Position numbers and translations under genes: made by a program. Of a stretch of 64,000 nucleotides of DNA, positions 1 through 11,862 are shown one piece after another. Below the pieces are notes generated by a model. That model was not told where the DNA came from. It worked only from the letters and a program-made list of their open reading frames with translations, and made no database searches. Position 1 is the stretch's first letter. The number at the start of each line of letters is the position of its first letter. This DNA is from Oncomelania hupensis (taxonomy: Eukaryota > Mollusca > Gastropoda > Littorinimorpha > Pomatiopsidae), in the NCBI GenBank assembly GCA_036898135.1, contig CM072513.1, forward strand, positions 36,007,428-36,071,427. The letters run 5' to 3'.

Positions 1-1667
1 ACTGTTAGAATTGTATGCAGAATGACTGTTGTAGTACTATGAAGACAAGCCCAATCTTCCAATCTGTTCCTAAAACAAATTACATAGATTAACATAAACC
101 CAAATCAACTAAATGCATCCAAAAGTAACCTAAATATTGTGACGAGATCACTAGTTTTACCCTGCCTATTTACTATTTAGCCTTGTTTAGTCATTGTAAC
201 TTTAGAAAGTTAGAGTATTACACAGCAGCTGATTACAGTATAGGAGGTACCTTGATGCAGGCAGTTAGTGAAGTCAGCACTGTGTGCCTTGAATCTGAAA
301 GTTTTAACCAATGGGACGCAGGCAGAGCGGTTAGAGCCGGTTCTGACTGGGTCAAAACCTAGCATAGCTTAAGTCAGTGCTACGAAAGACACCGAAGTCT
401 ACACAGCTAGACCGGAGCAGAGAACTATCTTCACTCATAGACCAGGAAACAGGACTTGTGAATTTTAGAATTCACCCAAGTAGCCACGAGGCCTGACTTT
501 GTCAAACGGGTAAATGAACATACTTCTGTTTCATCGTGATATATTTATATTATTGTTGAAATTATGTTTGTAGAATTTGCCATGCATAGATTTGACTTGT
601 TAATCCGAATTTGCGTGACCACGTGGCGAAACACGACCGGTTGCGCCGCCATGTTGTATACCTGACGAAACCACTGTTGTTGAACCTATATGTATGTTTG
701 CAGACCAGTGGCTGTACCAGTGAATGTTTATATTATTATTAATTCTGTATGTGTGTAGTTAGCCACGATTTATATTTATGTATGTATAGGAAATTAGAGT
801 TGAGATTCCAGTGGACCACGGACGTAGCAGAATGTTCGTCGCTTATGTATAGAGATGTGGAGCTATCACTGAGGGCTACTTTGGCTTTCAGTGAGACGCT
901 CTGCACAAACCGATTATTCAGGGTTGTGCAGAATTTCGTCTCTTATATTACAGACGAGCAGGCGAGCTATAACGTGCGCCCAACTCCACAGGAAAACCAA
1001 GTTGGCTGTTTAGCCCCTACAGCACAAGACTGAGGGAGCAACCCTGGAAACACCCTGCAAGACCCCACAGCGTGGCAAGGGACCAAACTACACGACGACA
1101 CATCGTGTACCAGAAGCTACCTCAACGAAGGACTTCAAACACACCATACTGCAGTTAAGTGCTTAAGCAAAAGTGCACCCAAACTGATAGCAAAAGGACC
1201 ACAGTAGTCCACTCTTCAGAACTGTAGTAAAACGGACCACAGTAGTCCAATCTTCATGAAATCTAGAAGCCAGTGCCCGATGAAGACATAACAGCTGCAT
1301 AGACTATCAGCGATCGAATTATTTACAGTGACTCATGACTTTTTAAGGCAGATTAGTACATAGAAGATCTTGAATAGAGTAGATGAAATAAATGTGTGAT
1401 TTTAACTGTTATCAAGTGGCTGGACTACATATGATTCATAGCCGTGTGAAAGCTAGTGTGACAGTGATCTTTTACCATTTTTCTATCTATCTCTGTATCC
1501 CAGCCTTAACACAGACCGAGCTAAACAAATAAATTTATTAAAGTAATTCACAGGGTGACTAGCTAGCAGTTCCCATCGAATAAAGCGTGAGGGTTACAGC
1601 ATCCATTGTGCAGAGCCCAGTAACAACTAAAACCCCACGTGACAAATATTATAGACAGACCGGCTCT

Positions 1668-1830
1668 CAGAGAGAGAGAGAGAGAGAGGGATGGAGAGAC
1701 AGAGAGAAAGGCAGGCAGGCAGGCAGACGGACAGACGGACAGACAGAACAGACAGATAGATTAGATAGATAAACAGTCAGGCAGACAAACAATCAAGCAG
1801 ACAAACAGTCAGAAACAGATAAACAATAAG
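1668..1830. repeat. (GA)n then (GACA/GGCA)n compound microsatellite
   Basis: A GA dinucleotide run passes into degenerate GACA, GGCA and GATA tetranucleotides. It contains no protein signal; frames across it only read out the repeat. Confidence 0.85.
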
Positions 1831-2384
1831 ACCGAGAGATCAATAGGCATACAACTCACAATGTGCACTCTATGTAGTAGCTTATCTTCACAACCTGCTA
1901 TTTGTCTTTGATATTGTTTACTCGTTCCAAGACGGATTCTTCTCTTATCAAACGGTTGCAATATTGGCAGTTGCTGCTAAAACATCAGATTGCTGTGCTA
2001 AACAACACTTCACTTCAAACCCGCTAAAGAGAGATATGAAAACGTGGACAAAAATCTGTTTTCCATTTATCTCAACACTGAAATTATCGAGCTTTACGCA
2101 CCAAGGAGGAATTAGTAAGAGGTCGGGGGAGGGGGGAGGGGGGAAATAGGGGAGAGGGAAGAGGTTAACGTGTAGCTAGGAAGGTGGATACGGCTGGATA
2201 ATGAATGGCTTATAATGGTGCCCAAAATATTGGACTGCAAATCAAATTATTTAGACTATATTTACAGCATGTGTGAATTTGTGCTGCCGTAAACATCTAG
2301 CCTACTTCTTAACATTATATCACAGAAAACGACAGCATCAATTTTGTTTTCGGAAACGACGAGTTAACATCGAAAAAAGATAAA

Positions 2385-2500
2385 TGAGCAGGACGGTGAG
2401 GAAGATGAAAATGAAGAAAGAGAAAGAAGGAGGAGGAGTAAAAGGAGGAGGAGAGATGAGGAGGAGGAGGCGAAGGAGGAAGAAGAAAAACAGCAGCAAC
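2385..2500. repeat. Purine-rich GGA/GAA tract
   Basis: The plus strand is almost pure purine, made of GGA and GAA triplets. It lies about 200 bases inside the presumed intron of the receptor gene. Confidence 0.6.
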
Positions 2501-2684
2501 AAGAAAAACACCATTCAAGATAGCAAAAATGTAACCAACAAATAAGCGAAACGAAGAACGAACAGAGAGGAGAATACAGAAAACAATATGGAAATCAATG
2601 GAAACCATAATATATTATTGTAATAGATGCAACAGCACAGATGGCAACCACACGACCTACAAACCACACCACATCACACACAAT

Positions 2685-2692
2685 CACTGACC
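2685..2692 (-). other. Splice donor of the receptor exon
   Basis: On the minus strand the junction reads AAAG|GTCAGTG, close to the metazoan donor consensus. The last exon base is 2692. The split codon is AG|N, as expected for the conserved Arg of the ER(Y) motif at the end of TM3. Confidence 0.8.
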
Positions 2693-3395
2693 TTTCCAGA
2701 GAGATGGCGACGAGCGTGAGGACGCTGGCGAAGACCATGATGGGAAGAACGTATGAGATGACCGGGCACAGGAGACGGTTGCCGAACACGTTCCAGTGGC
2801 AGGGGCTGCTGTATTCGAGCAGCTTCAGCGGCATCACCAACACCGACACCATCAGATCCGCCGCCGCCAGGTTGAGGATGTAGTAGTTGGTGACGGTGTG
2901 CATGTGGGCGTTGCGCCAGACGGTCAGGATGACCAGCGCGTTGCCGCAGACGCTGAGCACCATGATGAGGAGGTAGACCGCCACTAGCAAGCACAACACC
3001 CACCACGTCTGCGTGAGGTCCGAGTACTGGTTCCCCTTCATCGGGCCGCAGGGGTCCTCGTGGTAGCCCAGCAGCATGTCCATCGTCGTTGACGACGACG
3101 ACAACGATGTAGGTGTAGGTGAAAGAGATACCACCACCTCTCCTCCTCCTCCTCCAGCTCCTACTATTCCTCCTTCGGCTACTCCGGCTGTCTCAGCACT
3201 GTATCCTCCTCCACTTCCTAATCCGCCCCCTACTCCTCCATGTTTACTGATGCCAGTCATCGCGGAAGGAAAAGAGTCGCCCACAGATCGGAACGAAGAC
3301 TCAAACGCTGGCGCCACGGTGACCCAAGCTTTGGGGTCTTGGTGGGTCCAGCGACTTTCGGAAAGGTTGATATAGTACGTGGATTCGAACGCCAT
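2692..3395 (-). CDS. Class A GPCR, first coding exon (N-terminus to TM3)
   Basis: This is a partial gene: 234 codons plus two bases, read from the ATG at 3395. Residues 1-130 are extracellular, with an N-glycosylation sequon at N10 and a Gly-rich stretch (about 53-85). TM1 is about 131-157 with the GN pair (N152). TM2 is about 167-190 with the LAAAD motif (D180). The first extracellular loop carries WNVFG (W201) and is followed by the disulfide Cys C210. TM3 ends at VAISLER, where the DRY/ERY motif should continue in the next exon. An AAG|GTCAGTG donor sits exactly there, in phase 2. These are class A (rhodopsin-type) hallmarks, and the pattern resembles peptide receptors (the orexin, ETH-receptor or CCK-receptor assemblage). 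Ligand and subtype cannot be decided from one exon. The start codon has a purine at -3 and G at +4. TM4-TM7 must lie on exons beyond position 1. Confidence 0.88.
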
Positions 3396-3730
3396 TGCGG
3401 TAGCTTCTGTGTACCTGTCAGTAAACGCTTAAAGCCGAAGGTTGTGGTTTAGTGATTTGACAAAGTATCTGACACTGAATGAAGTGAAGTTTCTTTTAGA
3501 TTGAGAACTGAAACATAGAAAGGAAGTCGGTGCAATGAAATGAGCGAGAAATATAGTGCTACATGCATACAACGAACAATACAAAAGTTATTTCAATAAT
3601 GGTACTGGATGCAGTCAATACACAATTTTTAAAACTAAAAATTCTTTTTTTCCTTTCCGTCTTCCAATAGCGTTTTCCCTGCCTTTACACCACCTGTTTG
3701 AGTGATGGGTGTGTATTTGTTGTTGTGTGT
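3396..3730. other. Upstream side of the receptor exon; nothing defined
   Basis: This should hold the 5'UTR and perhaps the promoter or an upstream intron of the receptor. I see no convincing TATA box or other site. Confidence 0.4.
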
Positions 3731-3742
3731 GTGAGGGTGGAT

Positions 3743-3780
3743 GCGCTGGACCTAAAGCAATAATCATGTAGTGTAATGTA
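3743..3780 (+). mobile_element. Family A, 38-bp 5'-truncated copy
   Basis: Only the last bases of family A (GCTGGACCTAAAGCAAT) and a short (TAATG)-type tail are present. A perfect 12-bp target-site duplication TGAGGGTGGATG flanks it (3731-3742 and 3781-3792). This is extreme 5' truncation, as expected of target-primed reverse transcription. Confidence 0.8.
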
Positions 3781-3897
3781 ATGAGGGTGGATGAGACAGG
3801 TGAGCGTGTATGTTGGTACAGATCGCCGCGCTTTCAGCCTGATTGATTTGGAGAAAGGCGCGTACATAGCATCCTGTATTATTATTATTATTTAATT
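3781..3897 (+). repeat. (ATT)n-tailed dispersed repeat
   Basis: The element starts GATGAGACAGGTGAGCGTG and ends in CATCCTG followed by (TATTATT). The same sequence recurs inverted at 39498-39578 and partly at 48913-48962, on the two sides of the satellite array. It looks like the 3' part of a SINE or LINE. A family A copy is inserted just upstream. Confidence 0.7.
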
Positions 3898-4650
3898 ATC
3901 TTCAGTTTGATGGAGTAGTCTACTGGATTGTCTGTGCGACGCTTTCATCTACCATGTATTGCCACAGAACGCTATGGGGTGAGGGTGGGGTGGGGGATGT
4001 CATGCTTCTTCTGCCCTCATAACCTCCCTACCCGACGACCAGGACAGTCGAGGGTCTGAGATGAGGTTAGAAGAACACAGGCATGATGAGACGCATCTTC
4101 AGTGTGATCTGAAAAGCAACTGGGGTATTGAGAGTTTTATTTATTTAGGATGCCACAGGGATTACATTTTGAATCTTTCAAAACGCCACGTGAATGTCCT
4201 CTCGTATCTGTTCTGGTTCCCACCACTTTGTTAAAGAAACTTTTCTGTTGTCGCTGTATGCAAAACAAAACCAAAATCCATATTATTATTGTGAATCGGC
4301 AATCATTATTTTATGAGACTTGACCTGAAGCAAAATGCATGTAGATCGTGACAAATCAATTACGATGACAAAGAACCAGCCTGTATCATGCTTGCCTTAG
4401 GCATGTCTTCGTGGTAGGGGTTCAGGTGAAGGTATGTTAGTGTAGGGAGGCGCCAAGGGATGGGATTTGGGTGTGTGTTGGGTGTAAGAAGGTGGGGGAG
4501 GGGGAAGTGCCGAAAGGGAGTGTAGGTTAACACAACATCACATGTCTAAACATTCTCTAGCCATAGCAAATAATACACCACAACATTACCATAGCAACTA
4601 ACATTGCACATGTCTATTGACTTCAACCACAGGGGCATCCTCGAAAGCAA
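3898..4650. other. No gene seen
   Basis: Unique-looking intergenic sequence with a G-rich patch near 4490-4520. There are no coding or repeat signals that I can name. Confidence 0.5.
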
Positions 4651-4654
4651 AGCG

Positions 4655-4942
4655 GTAGCCTACCACAGTACACACTACAGCATGTAGTAGGCTATCGCTA
4701 CCACAGTACACACTGCATTATGTAGTAGGCTACTGCTACCACACTACACACTACAGTATGTAGTAGGCTACCGCTAACACAGTACATACTACTGTATTTG
4801 GTAGGCTATCGCTACCACAGTACACACTACTGTATGTAGTAGGCTATCGCTACCACAGTACACACTACTGTATTTGGTAGGCTATCGCTAACAAAGTACA
4901 CACTACTGTATGTAGTAGGCTACCGCTACCACAGTACACAGA
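4655..4942. repeat. 38-bp minisatellite, about 7.5 copies
   Basis: The unit includes ACAGTACACACTACTGTAT and GTAGTAGGCTATCGCTACC. Copies differ by a few bases (TATTTGGTAGG versus TATGTAGTAGG). CTACT and AGTAG inside the unit can pair as a small hairpin. The array abuts the 5' edge of an RTE LINE fragment. Confidence 0.85.
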
Positions 4943-6208
4943 GACCCATCAGTTCTAGCATGTCCCGAGAACAGAGAAGAAGAAATCCCAATTCTCCGAG
5001 GAGAAGTTGAGGCAGCAGTGCAGTCGCTGAAGAAAGGGAAGTCAGCGGGAGTGGACAACATACTCGCGGAACTGCTTCAAGCAGGAGGAGAAGCGATGAT
5101 TGACACCCTCACCATTATCTATAACAAGATCTGGCAGAGTGGAAAGTGGCCTACACCATGGACCCAGTCGCTTGTCATCACTCTTCCCAAAAAAGGTAAC
5201 CTTCAGGAGTGTAAAAATTACCGCACCATCAGCCTCATTAGCTATCTAAGCAAGGTCCTCCTAAAAATAATACTCAACAGGTTGAAACCCCAAATCATAG
5301 CTGAAGAACAAGTAGGATTCAGGGCAGGGTGAAGTACCACTGAACAGATTTTCAACCTCAGAATAATCTTTGAGAAATACCTACAGCGCCAACAACATCT
5401 TTATCAGGTGTGCGTAGACTTCAAGAAGGGGTTTGATCGAGTCTGGCATGCAGCTCTGTGCAACATCAGCCCTAAAATTATTAAAGTCATCAAAAGCCTG
5501 TATGACCAGGCTACCAGTGCAGTCCATAACAGCGCCATCAGAAACTGGTTCAGAACAACAATCGGTGTGCGTTTTGGATGCCTACTCTCTCCAACACTCT
5601 TCAACATCTTTCTAGAGCGCATCATGTCAGATGCCCTTGCAGATCACGAAGGCACAGTAAGCAAAGGGGGTAGATCAGTCTCCAACCTTCGTTTTGCGGT
5701 TGATATTGATGGATTGGCTGGAGAGGAACAAGAACTTAAACAGCTGGTACACAGGCTTGACACTACCTCCAGAGCCTATGGAATGGTAATAAGTGCAGAG
5801 AAGACCAAAATGATGACCAATAACACCAATGGCATCATCAACAAGGACATCAAAGTCCAAGGCCAATCCCTCAACACAGTGCATAGCTTCAAATATTTAG
5901 GAGCCATTGTATCAGACAATGGGTCCCGATAGGAAGTCCTCTCAGTAAGCATAGGGGGTAGATCAGTCTCCAACCTTCGTTTTGCGGTTGATATTGATGG
6001 ATTGGCTGGAGAGGAACAAGAACTTAAACAGCTGGTACACAGGCTTGACACTACCTCCAGAGCCTATGGAATGGTAATAAGTGCAGAGAAGACCAAAATG
6101 ATGACCAATAACACCAATGGCATCATCAACAAGGACATCAAAGTCCAATGCCAATCCCTCAACACAGTGCATAGCTTCAAATATTTAGGAGCCATTGTAT
6201 CAGACAAT
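4943..6208 (+). pseudogene. RTE-type LINE reverse transcriptase, decayed fragment
   Basis: This is a remnant of a non-LTR retrotransposon RT. Recognisable blocks in order are GKSAGVDNI, TLPKKGNLQECKNYR, EEQVGFRAG, CVDFKKGFDRVWH (motif A), GCLLSPTLFN (motif B) and NLRFAVDIDGLAG (motif C, where the usual FADD is FAVD). A TGA stop falls after FRAG at 5330-5332, and a catalytic Asp of motif C is lost, so it cannot be active. The endonuclease and the C-terminus are absent. The family is shared with fragments at 8428, 25725, 29095 and 37835. I place it in the RTE clade from the C-terminal block (GGRRRGR...RWEDNIREW) and the short-repeat tails of sister copies. That assignment rests on family knowledge and was not computed. 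Confidence 0.85.
5944..6208 (+). repeat. Second copy of a 288-bp tandem duplication inside the RTE fragment
   Basis: Bases 5656-5920 recur at 5944-6208, a fixed offset of 288, with only a few substitutions (for example CCAAGGCC versus CCAATGCC). The duplicated part spans RT motif C and the thumb, so the fragment carries two motif C blocks. The event occurred after the FADD-to-FAVD change, because both copies share it. Confidence 0.9.
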
Positions 6209-7187
6209 TCATAATTATTGTACCTCTCTTTTCTTCCATCCATACTTCCAGATTATCTTTTAAAGGTGTACGCCCTCTCTACGAAGAAAACATGTCAACC
6301 CAAACGACAGTGTAATCGAATTACCCTCGTATTATTTTAGAGGTAAAATAAGCTCAAGAAACCCTTGACCAGGTCGTGCCTGTCAACGTTCATGACATGT
6401 TTACCATTGAACTCGAAAGAATATCTAGCGAAGTGAAAAGTGCATGGAAATGATAATAAGCTTTATTTCTATTTGCAGGCACACGCGCGCGCACCCACAC
6501 ACACATCCACACGCGCACACCCTCACACACACAAACACTCATGATATTTATTCGCAATCTGCGGCAGCGTGAGTGTCATGAACGGCAAGAGAACGCTAAT
6601 TTCAGGAAAGCATTTTCGAACTGGTTGAAGAACCTTTATAGAAAGTCGCCACATATAATATATATCTATTTCTCTATGTAACTTGTGAATGGGAATCGAA
6701 CCCAAGTACAATAAGATGGCAAGACATTCATATTCCAGGAACCAGCAGTTGTATATTTTGATTTTTATTTTAAAGTTGTGAGGTTGTTTTGTTCGCAGGC
6801 ACGCTCTGAATGATGTGACACCCTTCGAACTATTTGCGAGCTAAACATGTCCAACCTCAGTTCAGCCAACGCTGAGATACAGTGCAACACGTGTTTTGCA
6901 AAGAATATGACACCAGAGACCTTGATCTACGAGACTGAGAAAAGACGAATAGCTTGGGAGACTGGCCAACATCACAGGTAATGTTCCTGTGAAGTTCGAA
7001 CGCAATCTGTTTAGTGGTTCTTAAGATATATAGCGTGCAACGGACTAACCGACGGACAGACCGACATGTGTCTCGTTCTGATTCTCAACTAAACTAAAGT
7101 AATCTCAGGCAAATCTGAGAATACAAAAAGGTAAAATTGACATTGACGTTACCTATTTAAGACTAGAGCTAGGTGGAGTTGACAGGT
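6209..7187. other. No gene seen; (CA)n near 6475-6540
   Basis: Contains a mixed (CA)n/(CG) microsatellite near 6478-6535. The remainder shows no coding or element signature that I recognise. Confidence 0.5.
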
Positions 7188-7198
7188 GGGTTGAGTGA

Positions 7199-7669
7199 TT
7201 GGTTGATTGATTGATTGTTGATTTAGGTCCAGCGGACTCTTCCGAGCCAAATCAGGACCGGACAACCCCCGATCCGCAGAAAAGATCTGCTGAAACAACC
7301 CTAGTGGGAAAATTGAACGCCCTCCACCGGCCAGTCACTTTACAATGAAGACATCCCACGCAGGGGACGGCTGAGGCTTTACCCCAACTACTCGAACCCC
7401 GGGTTACAAAAACAAAATAGAATACAAACATCATTATAAATTATCAACAAAACATATACATATAAAATGCCTATATTGCTAAATAATAACATCATAGGAA
7501 GCCCTAGTGACCACCCGGCAGAAAGCGTCCAACACTCCCAAGCTGATCCAACTGACCTCATACACAAACAAGGAGTCTTGTCCAGGAAGAGTTTTCAAGA
7601 AAAAAGGCAGGTCATTGATCTAGCGAAGAAGAAGATAGTATAGCAGAGTGATAGGGCAGGAATGGGAAA
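7199..7669 (-). mobile_element. Family A, 5'-truncated copy
   Basis: In minus orientation the copy ends in CTGATTTGGCTCGGAAGAGT and then ACCTAAA..CAA plus an (ATCA)n-type tail. Its 5' head is missing. An 11-bp duplication GGGTTGAGTGA flanks it (7188-7198 and 7670-7680). The element encodes nothing evident. Confidence 0.9.
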
Positions 7670-7680
7670 GGGTTGAGTGA

Positions 7681-8394
7681 AACAGCTGCCGATTTGACAA
7701 TGTTTGTAAAGGGTGACCTGTACTTAAAATCTTCGCAGATTTGATTGTACCAAAAGACCCCCTTCCACACTTCTTCGCTAACTTGACACTTAAAGACTTA
7801 GGCTAATTATAGCTGTCGCTAAGACAACGAGTGTAAAATGTAAACTTTCCGTGTTCTTATAGAGCTTTAGAACATGTACACAGGTCGACGCTCTTTCAGC
7901 TTTAAGAAGGGTTTAGCAGATCCTATGACCTCTTGTCCTCTTTGGAGCAGTGGCTCCCTCAACGGTGACCCCTATTTCACTCATAAATGTCACGTGCACC
8001 AAATTGCACTGTCCAATGTGTGCTTTTTCCACCGAAGTTGTAGACATGATACTGGATTAAGTTGCCCCAGAGTGTCTAACGCAATTGTTTACACCACTAC
8101 TTCGATTAGCCTTAATCAGGTCGGGCTGAAGAGTAAGCTGTCAACAACATAGGGAAAAGATAATTGTATGTGGAAAGGTCACACTCAGCGCGCAATGGCA
8201 TAATATGGAGAAATCCAATTTGTGAACAAACCTGGACCATAAAGGAACTTGAATATAAGCCGGTACTTTGAATTTAAGCGCACTTAAAAATAACCGACCT
8301 CATCGTAACAGTACTGAACGCACAGCATAGCCTGTACCTGTGTTGAGTAAAACAAGGACTGCTCAAGTTATACCTAAGACTGATATCAAAATGG

Positions 8395-8398
<4 letters not shown>
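7681..8398. other. No gene seen
   Basis: A 92-codon frame (7874-8152) has no motif and I do not call it. No repeats are evident. Confidence 0.45.

Positions 8399-8427
<29 letters not shown>
8399..8427 (+). repeat. Poly(A) tract of about 28 bases
   Basis: An uninterrupted A run immediately precedes an RTE 3' fragment. It could be the tail of an unrecognised retroposed sequence to its left, but no clear target duplication is visible. Confidence 0.7.
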
Positions 8428-8430
<3 letters not shown>

Positions 8431-8915
8431 TCCATGATCATGATTATGCTGCGCTCCCTTGGCATGCCCATCTTCCTATACGCTTGTGAAATAATGGACC
8501 CTCGCAGCAGATCTACAACGAAAAATACAAAGCATGGAGATGAGGTGTTAGAAGACTTCTGGGCATTTCCTATACCCAGCACATCACCAACGACGAAGTC
8601 CGATAGACCATCACACAAGTTATTGGACCTGCTCACAGTGGTGAAGAAATGGAAACTCCGATGATATTGCCATGTCACCAGATCATCAGGCCTTGCAAAG
8701 ACCATCCTGCAAGGCACATTACAAGGAGGCAGAAGAAGAGGGAGACCGAAGAAGAGGTGGGAGGACAACATTCAAGAATGGACTGGCTTGATACTGAGCG
8801 AAACCATCAAGATTGCTGAGGACAGAGAAAGATGGAGTACGCTTGTTAAACGATCATTTATGGTGCCCCAACGACTTCAGAGTTACGGGATATGATAGGA
8901 TAGGATAGGATAGTT
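8428..8915 (+). pseudogene. RTE LINE 3' end, 5'-truncated and frameshifted
   Basis: Conceptual reading gives the RTE C-terminus: PIFLYAC, then HITNDEVR, GGRRRGRPKKRWEDNIQEW and RSFMVPQRLQSYG, with stops and frame changes between them. It ends in a (GATAG)n microsatellite tail at 8894-8914, the same tail as the copy at 29095-29545. It matches the lineage of the RT fragment at 4943-6208. Confidence 0.85.
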
Positions 8916-9709
8916 TAAACTTTTACAACTATGACCGCGCGCAGACTCAATTTTAGCCAATAATAAAACACAAACAGCTGTCTGTTGTTTTATTTTATAC
9001 AGTAGACTATTTGCCGTGCACGCAATATCGTGAAACACATGTTAGTTTAGAATAGAGAACACATTTTGTACACACGACTTCGTGGTTCAAACCCGCAAAA
9101 GGCCAGACCTATTGGTCACGTACAGTGCTATTCAAATGTCTTGAGTACAGGAATGCACTTTGGCTATAAATAATAAGCAAAACAAGGAGTAGCCTACGCT
9201 TGAGCCAAAGGCAATAACCTCAGCTGGGCAGACGCCACATTACTGTGCAGAGAAGAGGATGAGGAGGAGGATAGTTCACGAGTACCAATTCACCTCTTTC
9301 TGTACAATGTAATATCTCAAATGATGATGATGATGCTGGTGAACCTTGCTACTAAAAATACAAATTACCGTGCCTGTCCAGCAAGTCGTTATTCCCTCTG
9401 GGTTGACCTGTTGTTGTTTTTCTGTTGTTGTTGACCTGTTATATCTGCTATACCTTATTGATCTGCACACACGGTATCACTGGTTACTAACAAGTAATCT
9501 GTGTTTATTATTAGGCTACCTGAACCTGAATACACCGACGAAGCATATCTACCAGGAGTGCTTCGGTGAACGATCTACAAAGGCATTGAGCGGCCTTTTA
9601 AGCTGGCAAGTGCACTATATTAGAACAATTCTTTTACTTTACGAATGTAGTATCTACAGTTACTACTATAGTAACGTTGTAGAAGATCGTAGATATGTCA
9701 AAGAGTTCA

Positions 9710-9710
<1 letters not shown>
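8916..9710. other. No gene seen
   Basis: AT-rich sequence without recognised coding or repeat features. Confidence 0.45.
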
Positions 9711-9712
<2 letters not shown>

Positions 9713-9766
<54 letters not shown>

Positions 9767-9822
9767 GGAGTATCATCATTATCGTCGTCGTCATCATCAT
9801 CATCATCATCATCATCATCAAG
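9713..9822. repeat. (ATT)n and (ATC)n microsatellites
   Basis: A run of ATT triplets (9713-9765) is followed by ATC/GTC triplets (9776-9820). Open frames through here (poly-Leu, poly-Ile) are artefacts of the repeat. Confidence 0.95.
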
Positions 9823-9829
9823 GCGAGAT

Positions 9830-11759
9830 TGTAATAACATACATGGAGTACGATTAGAAGTGTAAAGGAACGTCAAGGCGGCTACCTCGTTCCTCAGTCT
9901 TCGAGCTCCTGGATCAGAGGAATGGACAAGCCAGCAGAGACCTTAATCAGGTCCACTATGGAGACCTGATTGATGAAGGCAATAAGTCTTGCACCAGCAG
10001 ATGTCTGGGCGGTGATACTGGCGTGTTCATTTGCTTTCCCTGCCAGGCTGCTGATCGGCCAGTTAGTTATTAGGCCGTTCACCGAGACACTGACCACCGC
10101 CGTTGCTTAGACCAGGTCCTTCGCAAAATAACACGAGGAAGGCGGGAAGTTTCTTTGCTGCTAAGAATTGCAAGTATCTAGCTATATGCAAAAAGAGCAA
10201 AAAAGGCTATTAAAGTCGGGTCCTCAGAAAATAATGAAGGATAAGGGTGTGATTTGTGTTGTTTACATATTAAGTTAGTAGTACTAGGTAGCAACAAGAA
10301 AGCTGAAGAGATTCGCAGCTTTGGGCCACGAGAAATTCACTGCAGTCACTGCTTCGGACGTTGCCTCGTTTTCCTGCATTCGCGCCGTAGTTATCACAAA
10401 ATGTTTAACGTCTCCTTGTCTCGCCCTTCCCCACACAGAGGTGATCTTTTGAGAAACTACCGCTAGGCAACTTAATTAATAGGACATAAGACTGGACCGC
10501 TGGGTACGCAAAAGATTGCATGCCCGAGCCCACGCTTCTCGTGGAAATAATATTCCTGGATTTGCAGGAATTGGTCTGAGAGTGCTGGTTGCGGAATATT
10601 TGAAGACTCCCGGTGCCCCTCCACCGTCGCCAGTCCACCACCGCCCCTCCCGGAACCCTTCTAATTCGTCCACAAATATTAAAACACACACAGTTCTGAG
10701 ACCCGCCGAGTACAAAACTAGTGAGAGGCAAAATTAAGCTTCGGCTCGTAACAGCTACTCGGTGAGAGCTGAAAACACACACAATACACACTTAGAGTTC
10801 ATTGGACTAAGCCAAATAGGTCTAGGCCAGCGTCATCTAGGAGTACCAATTTTCAGACAATCCCCACGGAGGGAGACGTGGTAAAGTAAGAGTGTTTTTT
10901 TTCTTTCTTGTGTGGCCTTTGACAGTACCTTTCAAAGGTGTCTGACTAAAAGGCTGATAACTGGATCCATATTCATTAATCGACATTAACTTTGCGATAA
11001 ATTTTGACAGAGATACCTTTACTGCAAGCTTTGTAATACATACATACCTATGTAACAGGGATGCGTAAGGAGTGGGGAGGGGGGTGGGAACGTAATAAAG
11101 ATTTCTGAAAAGAGAGATAACCTAATAGATTAGGGTCTATGGCCGTGTATGTTGCGTGCGATGCTTGATTTTGATTGAACGTGCAATTTTTGAACACTTG
11201 ACTGAATGATCGATAATAACAGAATGAATAAAAAAACACTGACACATATAAGACTCGGGTTATATTTATTCTCTATTGTTATGTCAGTGGTATATTCCGC
11301 TAGTGGTCATGATCATGAAGAAACAGTAGTCCACAAATTTACGACGAAATATTTCCCGTGGCCCACAATCCTGTGCAGTATGTTTAGCTATTGTCTGAAG
11401 GAGTTTGTAATACTGCCACTATCCACGTTAAGGTCGTTAAAAAGATTTAAAATAAGGGAGGAACAACGAAGCTTAACGTCCTATTGCATCAGCGTTAAGG
11501 ACGATCACCACGTCGCCACCCTGACAATAATGATTATCATCATCATATCAAAGATGAGATCCTACGGATCTCATAAGGGGGACGTGCTTTTGTGAATTTG
11601 ACATGCGATGTGTTGCGAAATGTTCATGGTGCTGTGTTCTTTGTATTGATAATTTATATACTTGTGTGTCTTATTGTTTCGTAGGCACAGACGACGCCAT
11701 CAATAAGAACTATGCTCTGTTTGAACAACATTTTAATATTAACTAATAAATCAATTATT
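9830..11759. other. No confident gene; one unexplained minus-strand frame
   Basis: The frame at 9894-10097 (minus, 67 codons; contains ASITAQTSAGARLIAFINQV) has an ordinary amino-acid mix and could be an exon or a transposon piece. I recognise no family and see no clear splice signals. Other frames here look random. Confidence 0.3.
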
Positions 11760-11862
11760 CTCTCTCCTTCTTCTTCATCATCATCACCCATCACCTCCTC
11801 CTCCTCCTCCCCCTCCTTCTTCTTCTTCTTCTTCTTCTTCTTCTTCTTCTTCTACCCCTACC
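11758..11862. repeat. (TTC/TCC/TCA)n pyrimidine-rich microsatellite
   Basis: TCA, TCC and TTC triplet runs follow each other on the plus strand. Poly-Ser and poly-Phe readings are artefacts. Confidence 0.9.

Larger units (their letters stand above)
1..2690. other. No gene seen; presumed intron of the receptor gene
   Basis: The receptor exon at 2692-3395 runs on the minus strand and ends in a splice donor, so this stretch is probably the proximal part of its first intron. I find no coding signature. The longest frame (749-1033, 94 codons) has no recognisable motif. Simple-sequence tracts lie at 1668-1830 and 2385-2500, and a G-rich run near 2124-2157. Confidence 0.5.

Noticed and set aside
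749..1033. 94-codon open frame as a gene
   Set aside because: No motif, no relatives in the window and no splice context; chance frame in a presumed intron.
9894..10097. 67-codon minus-strand frame as a gene
   Set aside because: Protein-like composition but no recognised family and no convincing splice sites; mentioned only as unexplained.
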